In this document: positions 53,192-64,000 of the stretch, piece after piece
Position numbering within the stretch: the stretch's first letter is position 1
Layout: each line of letters starts with the position of its first letter
Notes under the pieces: model-generated
What the model saw: only the letters and a program-made list of their open reading frames with translations
Told to the model about the DNA's origin: nothing
The model's database searches: none
Position numbers and translations under genes: made by a program
Assembly: GCA_013396655.1 (NCBI GenBank)
Contig: WBMV01007620.1
Location: 620,001-684,000 of the forward strand
Length of the DNA stretch: 64,000 nucleotides
Direction: 5' to 3'
Source of the DNA: Campylorhamphus procurvoides
Lineage: Eukaryota; Chordata; Aves; Passeriformes; Dendrocolaptidae

Positions 53192-56100
53192 TCATTTGCT
53201 TATTCCCATTTTATGTTCTTCCAAAGCATTAGCCTTCTGCACTGAGGTCTCAGTAGATGCTCGTCGGTGGTTTAATATTGCATTCCAGATTCTGCAGCGA
53301 AGACCACCCCTGTGTAAAGGAAAATGGAGAACAGTTACGGAAAACTCCTGTGTCTCCACTGCTTTAAAGTGAGCAAGAAGTAAAACCTAGAAATCCCAAG
53401 GATAGATCAGTTGTGACAGTACATAACAAACACTGCACTTTTTTTATTGTTATGGCTAAAACTTCCGGGCCAGCCAGGGATTAACAGAACCATGGTAAAA
53501 GGACTCAAATCAATGGGTAAAGAGCTTCTCTGTGCCTATAGTCCATGTGATTACATTGTCCTGAAGGATGCAGAAATAGCTCCCAAACTTGATAAATATA
53601 CCAAAACTCAGATGGCTTGAAGCATCTGCTGTGCAATTTTGACAGGATGTGAAAAACTTCAGGAGAAAATCCGAAATGAAACTGAGAGAAGTTGCCTCTG
53701 AACTTCACGGGCCTGTTTGAATAACTGAACTTCAAAAAGGTTTTTTTACAAAATAATTAAGCTCTTAACAATGGACTAACAAGTACTTTCTTACCGCAAT
53801 TGAAGATACTGCAAGTCATCTTTGGTGATATCATTAAGGACAGCACTTAGTGTATAATCTTCTTCAGCAAACTGAAAAGCAAATTTATTCATAAATTAAT
53901 TATTTCCTTCTTTGAAACCAAACTACTAATTGTGACTACGGTGACCTTTTTTAAAAGGTGATTTTTTAATTTTTTTTTTACCCTCTTAATGGCATCCAAG
54001 TCTGCTCCTTGTTGTTTCAGCCATTTCATGAGCTCAGGGTCTGCATTCTCCCTAAAAGTTGCTGCAGACCACTGGGAGTCTTAAACAGAAAACAAAGGTT
54101 AAACCACAAAACTAGGGCAAAAGCTGCAGTTTACTGAAGCCTGAACTATATGGTTTATTATCCTTGTGACAAACACATGATCCCATGAATTTTTGTGTGA
54201 AACTGTTCAAGTGTGCAGTATCTCCTCACCTTTGGGTTTAAGTTTTAACTGAAGCAAGTGTAATTCCTGAGTTTTCTGCTCCAAAGATTGTCGTAAGAGG
54301 GTCTGATACTCTTTCTCCTTCTGAACAAGGTGTTCCAAAAGCCTGGCATATGAAAGAGCAAACACAGCCACACTGAGAATAAGAACAGCTGAAAAAAACA
54401 CTTGTTTTAAATTTTAATGACTACCACAGGACAGAGACACTTGAGAGAGACTGTCATAAGTAACATCTCTTAAGGCTTACAGATTTCATTTCAGTTGTCT
54501 GACTCACTTAGGGGTGGCACTTGAAGGCTTTCACCTGCAGAATTTAGTAAAGAGCTTGTAAATTCTCTTCCTACTGTTTTGCAGCCTCCCTGGGCAGAGT
54601 CGCTGCCTTTATACAGTAATTTACGACTGAATAGTGTAACACTGATCTTTTACCAGGGATTTTCTGATCACAGATGCACATCACATCCATACAGAAGAAT
54701 GGGACCACCAGGGCAGGGGCTCTGCTGAGCTCTGCCTTTGCTCATTAGTGGGCAGAGCTGCTCTGGCCTTTCCTTGCAGGAAAAGCTTTGAGGAACTGAC
54801 ACTACGTCAGGCGGCATCCAAGGAAGTAGGAAGGAAACAGTTGCACCAACCTAATTACACTACAAATACAATGTGACCTTTTGCAATTAAATTAATTACA
54901 CAGAAACAAAAGCTATACTTCAGGGTGTTGTCATACCAGGACTGCCAGCATATTCCAAATCCATTTGTGTTCCTGGAAGGTCTGCTTTATCAGGAGGCAA
55001 TAGGTGAGCAGCATTTGTAAGTACATGTCAATGTAGAAAGCAAAGTCTGAGAGCTTTTCAAAGACTGCCTGAAAATACATGCACAGTCTTTATATAGGAG
55101 AGTTACCTTAAGGTCTCATGTTTAAGTCTGCCCAGCTCCTGGCTGAGCTGCTGCTGAGCCTCCTGTGACACCACAGAACTCAGGGTGCTGACTCCCGATG
55201 TCACGGCAGGATCCTCAGCCCCGTTTTGTTCCGAGGGCTGGAAACTGTCCTCCAGTTCCTCACCGTCCTTGTCCCCACCTTCTGTTTCCGACGCCGGCTC
55301 GAAGTGAGCGCGAAGCTCTGGTGAAAGGAAAGAGGGTAAGGATAAGAATCTTTTGGACAAGTCTTTTTCAGAGGTATTGCAGCTTTTTCTGTATTTACTG
55401 TGGGTGGGGAAGCTTCAGCTGAGTCATAGGGCTGTTTGCACACTGTGTTTTATTGCAATGGTGAGCAGGGAGGTAGCAAAGCCTTATGAGCTGGACCACA
55501 GATTCTCCGGCATCAGCCTGAAGGGAGTGGCACTGCAGTGCACCAGTACAGGTAAGTAGCTGCAGGTCACAGAGGGGGCAAATCATGAGATGAATAGTAA
55601 CATAGGTAATAAAATATGCTAATGAGAAACTGTAAGCTTGTTTTTCCCTAAATAGTAAAAGAAGTTGTTTTCACCTAAAACGCTGGACCACAGAGTTTAC
55701 AAAGCCTTACTCTCCTCCATGTAGCATTTCTAACTGCAGTTCTCAAAACTTGCTGCAGGTGGCCACCCTTCTTACCAAAGAATAGATGCCATTTTTCTGA
55801 AGTCCTAAAAAATCTGTCCAATTTGGCTTTAAAAGCCACGGCAACTTTAGACTGAAAGGGCTCACCTCACTAATTACTCTCAGAACATTCTTGTATTGGA
55901 AGAGGGGCTCAGCACTTCAGGGAGTTGCAAAACTACTTGCAAATTTCCAACTTAACTTCTTCCTAGACAGTTAGTCATTTATCCTCTCCCTTCTGGTGAT
56001 TCTTCCTACTGTCCATCTGTGGGCCAGAATCATCCCCCTCCTCATATTAATGCACCTCCTTCTACACATCTGTCCAACACCTCAGTATAATCTTTCAGAA

Positions 56101-59100
56101 CACTTGAATTGTGCAGTGTTGCCCCTCCCAGATGTCATTAACATGTGGTAGTAAGAGAGTCATTTTCTTTCTTACTAGAAAATCTCCAGCTTGGACTAAA
56201 ACTAATTCGCCTTTTTTGGTCATGGTTGTAGCACACTGGGGGTGCAGAACTGCTGGTTATCTCCTCATTATGTGTTTTGTACTGCAAGTGCAGCATTCAT
56301 CCTCCAGATCAACACTTCTTTCTCTGCAACACTCTGACCCTGTGCCTTTGATGAGTGGCACATGACATGCAGTTGATGGCATGCTGACAGATTAAACATC
56401 TAAACTTCAATTTCCTATAACTCTTTGATATGTAAAAAAACCTTTTTTTTTTTAAAAAGCTGCTGCTGTGATTTACCTGGAATAAGAATAGTGACCGCTG
56501 CTTGGACTGCACGGCGGATGATGTTATCCATGGCAAACATCCAGTGGGGTCTTATCAAGTGATTTCTTAATACTTTGTTCACCTGTAAATGTAGCAGCAA
56601 ACACCATTTTCTCATACCTTAGGAAAGAGAATCTTGTTTTTCAATAGTCATAGTAAGCTTTATAAGACAACAACTGCATACAGCACTAAAACTCTCCCAC
56701 CTTTCAAAATCTGAACAGATTTGACATTTTTAGGCTACAGCTTTGAACCCATTTCAAACCAGACTGTGACATTCAAACCTCTCTGCAGTACAAGGAGGAA
56801 GAGGAGTGAGGAACTGTGGGGAAGGTGCAAACCAACCCCTGGGGTGAGCTCAGTCCAGGAGCAAACTGATGTAGTGGCAGGTGTCCCTGCCCATGGCACG
56901 GGGGTAGAAACAGATGATCTTTAAGGTCTCTTCCAACCTAAACCATCTGTCATTCTATGAAGAATTCCTCTCCCCCTTCACTAGGAAAGGAACTCACCGC
57001 ATCCTGGAATCCAAACAGCACCAGATGAATCTGATTGATGGAAGTGCTGTCGAAGTCCAAATCCATTTTTAGTTTGGATATGGTAGAAGCCATCACTCTC
57101 TGCTCAGGAGAGTGTATGAAGTCCCTTAAAATCCCAATAATCTGCTTGATGTGGACCATTGAAAGTTGCAGTTCTTCAGAGCTCTGGAGAAAAGATAATG
57201 AAAGTATATCAAGTAAATCCCAGAGTCATTAAACATTGAATTAGCAGCATTAATAGTTTTAGAGTTAAATAGTTTGGTTATGTGTATTTCACACTGATGC
57301 ACAGAAATCACAGAACTTTTGTTTCTGCAAAGTTTCTAGTTTTTACCTTTTCCTAACATGGAAATTTTTGAATAGTAATTTCTATTTTCCAATAACAAAA
57401 TTAAGTTTACTGCTGCTGTGGCTGTCACAAAAGGAAGAGGTTCCAGATTGTATCCACCCATTTCTGCAATGTACTGCAGAGGGCAGCTCTCCTCCATAAA
57501 AACAGCAGGGTGAGTTTAGATGCTATCCTTTCAAAAAGATGAATCTGACTTATACCTAATTATGCAGACATTTGATTTCCTTAGGTAAAAAAATATTTTT
57601 ATATATACATTTATCCCAAGTTAGAAAAAGGTCTAAAATGACACCGTGATTCACAAGCATTCATTCTACAATTTGCAGTCCATAACCCCCCCAGTTAAAG
57701 CCACACAAGTGTCTCTAAGAACAACCTGTATAATTAAAAGGTAAAGGGAGAAGTATTACATAAATTATGGAAAAAGATGATTACAGCAGTGCTACAAAAC
57801 AGCTGGAGACTGAAGCAGGACTGGCTATTACTAAATAATCCTTTATTGTGGAAAAGATTTAGAGTCCTGGTTATTTCTGACTTGAGATCTTACATTCAAA
57901 TTTTAGTCCTGGAGACTGTAAGCTATTTGGCAGTTTAAGCTCTGAGCAGAAATCAACCAAATCTCCCCTGATTGCTTCCCCAGCCTGAGTCTGTGGTCTG
58001 TAAAGCCCCAGAGGAGCCCTCAGGCCTGGGGCAGTTGGCAGGGCAAGTGAGTCCTGGGGGAGATGCAAAGCCCTGAGCTGTGTGGAGCTGGCTGCCCACA
58101 AGGGCTCAGCTGGGACTGCCCTGGAGCAGCAGGGCCCCAGCAGTGCCACCGCTGTCTGCACCAGGACAAACAGCTGGCTGGGGACACCACACCAAGGGCC
58201 AGCAGGCTCCCCTTTATGTGAGTGCCGTCCATGTGAAAACACACAGGTTTGGTAAGAATAAATGATGTCAGAGGCAAGTCAGAAGCAGACATTAGGAAGA
58301 AAAGGCCAAAACAGCAGCTCTGTTAGAGGTGTGTGGCAATGCTTGGCTATGGTTAACCAAACGGGAATTTTCTTGCTCCTCTTTATAGTCACTAAACATT
58401 TCCACTCAACCTTTCCCTCTAGAGAAAAGCTACTTTAGCTTTTTTTTTAAGATTCAGGTACTGTGATCTTGGCACCTAGATTACATATGCTTTACATTAA
58501 AAATTAACAATCAGTTCTCAATCTTTAAAGCAAAACATACTTACTGCTACATGGTGTTCTAGTTCCATGGCCTTTAAAAGCCGAAAGAAAACACAACATC
58601 AAGACTACTCAACCCACCAACCTCAGCCCTCCCAACCTCATATGAAATACCCCAACCTCTCCCTCAGATAAAACCAAGAGCCCAAAAGCAGCCAAAAGGT
58701 GGTATTTGCTATCCCTTCAGGCAACAGAAAATGGCTCACACAGTTACCAGTCTCAGAGATGAAACATATTCGGAAGAAACAATCCAAACACCTTCATTTA
58801 TTAGTTTCCAGAAAAGGAATAATACAACCTATTATTTTCCTTCAACATGAAAAAAGGAGAGCTGAAATGAAATTACCTGTGCAATACACTCCTGCAAATT
58901 GGAAGCAACTTTATCCTGTTCTTCCTTAAGGATTTTGTATAGAATTGCTCGGCGTTCACTGTCCTTCCGCAGCAGAAACAGCCCAGAATCCTTATCCTCC
59001 ACTGAAGAAGAGGCACTCCTGTCCTCCGAGGCTGAGCTCTCATCAGGCACACTGTGTCAGCCACAGGCCACAGGCACAAGAGAGACCTCAGCATTAGCAA

Positions 59101-62100
59101 TGCAGCAGTACTGTCTGAAGCGGGCAGAGATACTGCTGAGGTTAAAAAGGGAATTTGAACTACAGCAGCAGGTTGATCAGACTGTTAAGCACTAATTCTG
59201 AGAGAGAAGATGGCTCAAAACCCACTGCAACCAAAAGCACATGGCTGATTTCATCCTGCTAGGAAGCTGGCATTAATGTCAGTCAGCACCGGTTCAGTTT
59301 TGGGTAGGAAAACTGAAACTATTAATTTTTTTTCTGGACTCATATTGTAACATACTAATTTGAAGGTATTGCTTTGTACTTTGTGAGCTGTAGAACTGTA
59401 TTTCTGCTTCCCCTTTCCCACATTTTTTTCATGGAAGGGTGAATTCTTCAGTTAACTCCTGAATCCACATGCCCTCGGTCAGTAAGATGACTGACATTTA
59501 TTCACTGGAGGGAGTAAAGTATTTAAGTACATGGAAACCTTAAAGGAGAAGAATCATCATTCATTATTAAATATAGACAATATTTACACTAACTGGTAAC
59601 CTGTCTATGCAACTCACTTGCTGTTTAACATACCTACTTATGTAGACATGATGTGAAAAAATTGCCCTCAGGTAAAATATAATGTGAATTAAATCCATAT
59701 AATCCCTCAAGGGTGTCAAGCAACAAGTAAATACTTTACCTTAGTAAATGAGAAATGGGATGTTTTGTCTGAATCTCTGAAACGGATCTTTTAGTCCTTT
59801 CGAAAAACACGTCATGCTGTACATCAGAGTCTGGTGAAACAGAGCCATGCTCACTGCTGCTACTGCCAGCCTGTTCTCCATGGACTGGCAGTGGGAGGGA
59901 TGCATTACGATTATAATCTATAAACAGACATTGTAAAACATGTATCAGAATTAGGCCAAAAAGGGCAACATGCTTAAAACAGCTGTGATCATCTTCATTG
60001 ATACCAAGACCTCATTTTGCAAAATGGCTGAGGGAGAGGTAACCTTGTTGATAAACAGTAGCAATACAACTCAAAATCCTTATATGCATAAGCAATAAAA
60101 GGTGTGAAGAAGCTAACTGCGGAACACAAAGGCAGCACAGATACTCATATCTAATTCCATTTTGTTACCCTCTCTCACACACACACACACACACAGAGTC
60201 CCCCTTGCTGCTGGTCCCACAAAGTGGTACAATTGGATATCAAGCTGAAGAGCCTGAATTGAACGAACAGGCTCACTGGCTGCTCCATCACAGCCATCTC
60301 TCTAACCAGAGAGCACTCTACTACCTGCCCTCCTCACTTCTGCCTCATTGCTCATGGCCCTGTCATTGTCCTCTGCACACCTGAGATACCTGTCTCACTC
60401 ACATGTCCCGCTGCCCTCAGTAAGGACTCTCTCCCAGCACTAGCCAGAAGGAAATCTCTTGTCCATTTCCAATTCATCTTGAAAGTAAGAAGAAATAAAA
60501 AAACCCAGACATTGAGAGCTTGCTGTAATCCTGACTGCCAGTTTGTAGTTGAGTGGTAGGAAAGGTAAGGAAGTTCTGTCAGCTCAGCGTGCACATGTCT
60601 GCGGAGATAAAATATCACAAAAGTTTTTGATGCTTGTCACTACAAATTATGTGGAGGTGGGGGAAGAAGAGAGCTAGAAGTTAAAAGTTGTTCAGGAAGC
60701 TCTGACAGACTCTATGGCAGAAGACTGATGTTCAAATGGCTGGGGTTAAACAGTCACAGAAATGAAACAATATATGTCACCTGGTTCAAGGCATCTCAGT
60801 AGAAGAGAAAATTGAGAGTTGCTGTCCCAGGAGTAAGGGCTGAGATTCGCTCTGGGCTGCCTTTATTATTGTTAAAAAAAAAGGGATAGGGACAGGACGG
60901 AAAGATGAGGACAAAACTAAGGAAATTGGCAGTGGGGGAAACAGTAGAGGGAGAAGACAGTGAACTGCTGCAGCTGAGACTGTGGTAACTGCTGGGCCAG
61001 GACCTGCCTCAGGCCACCAAACCCTCAGAGATAGCTGCACAGCCAGCACAGCTCTCCCCAGCTCCAGCACAGCGAAGCACACCCTCTTCTGCAGTCACGT
61101 TGCCTTTCCCTGTCCTCACCCAACAAACAGTTTTCACAGCATTTACCCGCTCTGCTCATGTCCGTGGCCAGCACTGAGCTCACTTCCTGCTGCAGCTCAG
61201 TGCTAAACCCTGCAGCATCAGATCCTCAGGCCATCGGAAGGAGCTGCATAACCTCATCAATGAGAGGGGGAAGAGAAGAAAGAAGGAAGTCAGAAGGAGG
61301 GAGGGGTGCAAAAGACAGCTGCACCTCCCCGGTATTTGACAAAGAGCCTGTTGCTCGCAGGGCAGCAAACAAGGCAAGCTCCACCCTTTCTAATGCCATG
61401 CAGGAATTTTTCCAGGAAGACATGCTCAAGGAAGAGCTGAAAGGCCACAAGAGAAAATGACTGCAGCGGGGCAGAAGGAAGAAGCGTGCCAACAGCTCCT
61501 GAGTGCCACCGCCCCGGCTGAGCAGTGGGAGCTCTCCTGTGACCCCAGGGTGCCTGCAGGGACTGGAGGTGTCAGCGTCCCTCAGGACAAGAGATGATGC
61601 TCATTTCCCTGCTGAAGCCAATTCAGTTAGTTGTTATAAATTCCTTGCTAGGTTTTCCCCTTAGAAGTCTATTCTTTCAAAAGTTCCTTGTTGAGGGGGA
61701 AAAAGGTCAAAAAGAGAAACAATTCCATTTGCATTGGGAGTGTGCACGTGTATGTGCAGACAGGGGAAAGAAGCAGCAAGATCAATGGCTTTGCCTGTTT
61801 TTAAATAGCCAGTTCCTTCAAATGCTAATGATTTATTTGGTAGGTCTGTATTAAAGTTCATTATCTTATCCCTGAAAGTGGCTGCTATATTTGGGGGCAA
61901 AGGGGAGAAGAAACATGTTATGCAGATAAAACAAAGCATTAGACAGCTACTTCAGCACCTTTGTGCCTGACTTCCATGTTACACATCAAGTCTAACAATG
62001 CTAACCCAAACACCTAATAGACCCACATTCTCAGGTGCCAAACACCTACTTTATAATAGAAACTCAGACCTCTGACGTGTATAATAACTGTGAATCTGAA

Positions 62101-62611
62101 ATGTAGAATTGCTTTGGCAAGTCTTCACCAAATGTCACTTTACTAATTTTAACTTATGACAAAAGAAGCATTTATTTCTGGGCAGAGAAAAAATGGCCTT
62201 GAGAGGTTTCAGCAAGCAAAACACAAAATAAGCAAGACCTCATATTTTCTTGGCATTATTAAATTTAAATATGCGTAATTACAAATCACAAGCACTTCCA
62301 ACAGCTGAGTTCCTGCTGCTTTCCTGGCTCAACAATGTCCTTTGCAAAAAATAATGCCTAATGATTCCAACGTTTTATGTAACACTTAATGATGATGTTG
62401 ACTTGGATTTGGCTGATAATTTCTTACCTGAAGGCTTGAAAGCAATTCTGCCTTTCTTGCCCTTGTTTACTTGCTTCAGGAAGGAATCTCTGAGCAAATC
62501 AGATGCTGTAACACGTTTACTAGGATCGGGTTCAAAACAGAGCAAAATAAAAGTCCTAGTTTCAGCAGACACTGATTCTGGAACTTCAGGATGAATCTTA
62601 AACATCCCAAC
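53192..62611 (-). CDS. MAP3K15: Mitogen-activated protein kinase kinase kinase 15, C-terminal part (5' part outside window)
   Basis: ASK-family serine/threonine kinase acting upstream of the p38 and JNK cascades in the cytosol. Coding exons in transcript order: 62611-62428, 59917-59740, 59051-58877, 57183-56998, 56582-56477, 55317-55107, 54342-54230, 54079-53982, 53871-53795, 53309-53192. All have AG/GT borders; together 1446 nt, 481 codons plus TGA in one frame. Residues 1-50 of this fragment are the end of the kinase domain (MFKIHPEVPESVSAE, then CFEPDPSKR with the conserved subdomain XI Arg). Next come a Ser-rich linker, the ASK signature LFLLRKDSERRAILY (144-158), the block ending FGFQDAVNKVLRNHLIRPHW, a coiled coil (LLEHLVQKEKEYQTLLRQ, about 348-384) and a SAM-like C-terminal region (EEDYTLSAVLNDITKDDL to LQLRGGLRC). 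MAP3K15 is preferred over MAP3K5 by KQVNKGKKGRIAFKPS and by its place next to PDHA1. The preceding kinase exon is not in the window. Confidence 0.95.
56860..56960 (+). mobile_element. Short CR1 3' tail in a MAP3K15 intron
   Basis: GATGATCTTTAAGGTCTCTT then CCAACCTAAACCATCTGTC and ATTCTATGA form a CR1 3' end with the terminal ATTCTATG word. It is antisense to MAP3K15 and ends 38 bases beyond the donor side of the exon at 56998-57183. Confidence 0.8.
58545..58571 (-). CDS. MAP3K15: Candidate 27-nt in-frame microexon of MAP3K15
   Basis: Between the exons ending ...LQECIAQ (58877) and starting SSEELQLS (57183), the minus strand has a pyrimidine-rich tract, an AAAG acceptor, nine codons AMELEHHVA and a perfect GTAAGT donor. 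Both neighbouring exons are phase 0, so inclusion would insert nine residues without shifting the frame. Related ASK proteins, as I know them, join these blocks directly, so this would be a cassette exon or a chance match. Confidence 0.3.
60176..60195. repeat. (CA)10 microsatellite in a MAP3K15 intron
   Basis: An uninterrupted 20-base CA repeat preceded by CTCTCT, in the intron between exons 62428-62611 and 59740-59917. Probably length-polymorphic. Confidence 0.95.
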
Positions 62612-64000
62612 CTGCAAATGAAACAGAAATACTAATTATTTTCCTAAACAACTGCAAGGAGACCATAGACCAAAACTTTCTTATAATATGAACACTCACA
62701 CTCTTCCTGGTTCTTGTGGAAAAGGAGTGATCCAGGTATCCACAGAGAGCAGTGAAGTGAAAACAAGGTTCTAACCTTGTTTTACTTCATTGCAAACATG
62801 GTGTGAATATCCATCTGGTATTACACAAATATCAAGGTATGGATTTATCTAACCATCTGCTTTCAAGCAATCTCTGGGCATTATCCACACCAAGTGCTTC
62901 AAATAGTGCTTCTTTTAGCAGCCACAAATCCCTCCAGCTATTGCACAGGCTTCCCACCACCCCTGCCCAGTATTGTGTGTCTCAGCTGCTGCCTGCTCCA
63001 GCACACTCGTGCTCAGGAACAGGAATGATTTCCTCCTCTAGCACTGACTGCCTGGGGCTGCACCTGTTCTGCTCCCGCTGCCGCCAAATTTCCTTGTACA
63101 AATAGGCACAATGACCTTGCCAGACCTTGCCACCACCCCCACATTTGGGCCAGATGTCTTCCCTAGTCTTTCAGTGTTATTTAACTGAAAATCACAGGAT
63201 GTCCAAAGGTTTACTAAGACCCTTGCTAAACCTTTCTTTAAGTAATGACTCTTTAAAGTATCTTTTAAGACTCTTTCTTTAAGTAATGAAAAATGTGCTT
63301 CTACAGGTTGCTCTCTAGTAATTTTTCCAGCACTGTCTTTGCCTTCATATTCTCTAATGTCAATCTGGTATAACAATGCAAGCTGAGCAAAAAATGCTGA
63401 GCAGTTGTGCCTCTGAATGCCAGTGAAGTAAAATGCTAACAGTGCATTACGGCCGTCTGAACCATGACTCTAAGCACATTCAATATTCAGTATTTCCTGC
63501 ATGCAACATTTTAAATATACACCACGTGATAATCTCTACAATTAAACTGATCCACTGAATAAAGAAACTGAATATATAAATAGATGTTGCATCCTGTTGG
63601 CAGGATGTCACATCTATACATTTACTTAGTATCATGGAGCATCTTTATCTGATTTGTAAAATCACATGTGCAATTTGGACAGTGCTTTATAAACAGGGTA
63701 GATACAGTTTTACCACTTAAAAAAATCAGCCCACACAAGATTTGGGCTTTGGAGCAGAGGGAGAAGACACCCACCAGCTTGCTGTGCTCTGACAACTGCT
63801 TTTGACTGGTCTGTGTCTCATGGCCAGCCCACTCCTCTGTGCACTCCAGGGACAGGCTCACACCACCAGCTTCAGCTGGGGCAGAGTCACACGCTGACAG
63901 CACTCTGGTTATACCTCTATGCGCTAAACGAAAATCTAGGTAAGGCCAAACCAGGACTAGGAGATCTGACAGCTTGCCCCTGAGCTTAATCTCTGTGGCC
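62612..64000 (-). other. MAP3K15: MAP3K15 intron (partial), no exon seen
   Basis: The exon at 62611 begins with a phase 0 acceptor, and the missing upstream exon should encode the kinase segment before GMFKIHPE. Neither strand of the last 1.4 kb shows that segment, so the intron continues past the window edge. Two minus frames here (63038-63376, 63622-63903) have no kinase or ASK similarity. Confidence 0.7.

Noticed and set aside
54207..54401. Hydrophobic N-terminus (FFSAVLILSVAVFALSYA) in the minus frame preceding the coiled coil
   Set aside because: It looks like a membrane segment but is the pyrimidine-rich intron before the acceptor at 54343; the exon starts at 54342.
58899..59195. 98-codon plus frame over a MAP3K15 exon
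   Set aside because: It is the complement of the minus-strand exon coding for the LRKDSERR block.

Overview
The window is vertebrate nuclear DNA, most probably from a bird. It has intron-containing genes with GT-AG junctions, CR1 LINE fragments typical of sauropsids, retroviral LTR-like pieces, and compact introns. The species cannot be fixed from sequence; a non-avian reptile is less likely but not excluded.

The left part (about 1-36300) is AT-rich with no gene I can support. It contains a CR1 reverse-transcriptase relic (3840-4800), two CR1 3' tails (19450-19668, 24930-25115) and possible older CR1 remnants. Open frames there are short and have no recognisable domains or exon structure.

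At 36309-38977 lies a composite block around the PDHA1 promoter. Two inverted arms of about 209 bp (36309-36517 and 38769-38977) enclose two LTR-like segments of opposite polarity, a CpG-rich promoter with a palindromic NRF-1-type site, two copies of a CTCF-like 15-mer, PDHA1 exon 1, a 217-base assembly gap (38097-38313) and a G-rich tandem repeat.

PDHA1 (pyruvate dehydrogenase E1 alpha) occupies 38012-52363 on the plus strand. I reconstructed eleven coding exons that join in frame into a 398-residue protein with thiamine-diphosphate motif and all three regulatory serines. Intron 3 carries an internally deleted CR1 LINE.

MAP3K15 (ASK family kinase) runs convergently on the minus strand. Ten coding exons between 62611 and 53192 join in frame and give the last 481 residues: the end of the kinase domain, regulatory region, coiled coil and C-terminal SAM-like region. 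Its 5' part lies beyond the right edge. The stop codons of the two genes are about 0.8 kb apart, the tail-to-tail order also known at human Xp22. The two genes are not functionally linked as far as known: one is a mitochondrial enzyme subunit, the other a cytosolic stress kinase.

I see no new multi-gene system. The most interesting signals are a possible 27-nt in-frame microexon in MAP3K15, the inverted repeat around the PDHA1 promoter, the LTR-like promoter lying just upstream of PDHA1, and the twin CTCF-like sites.
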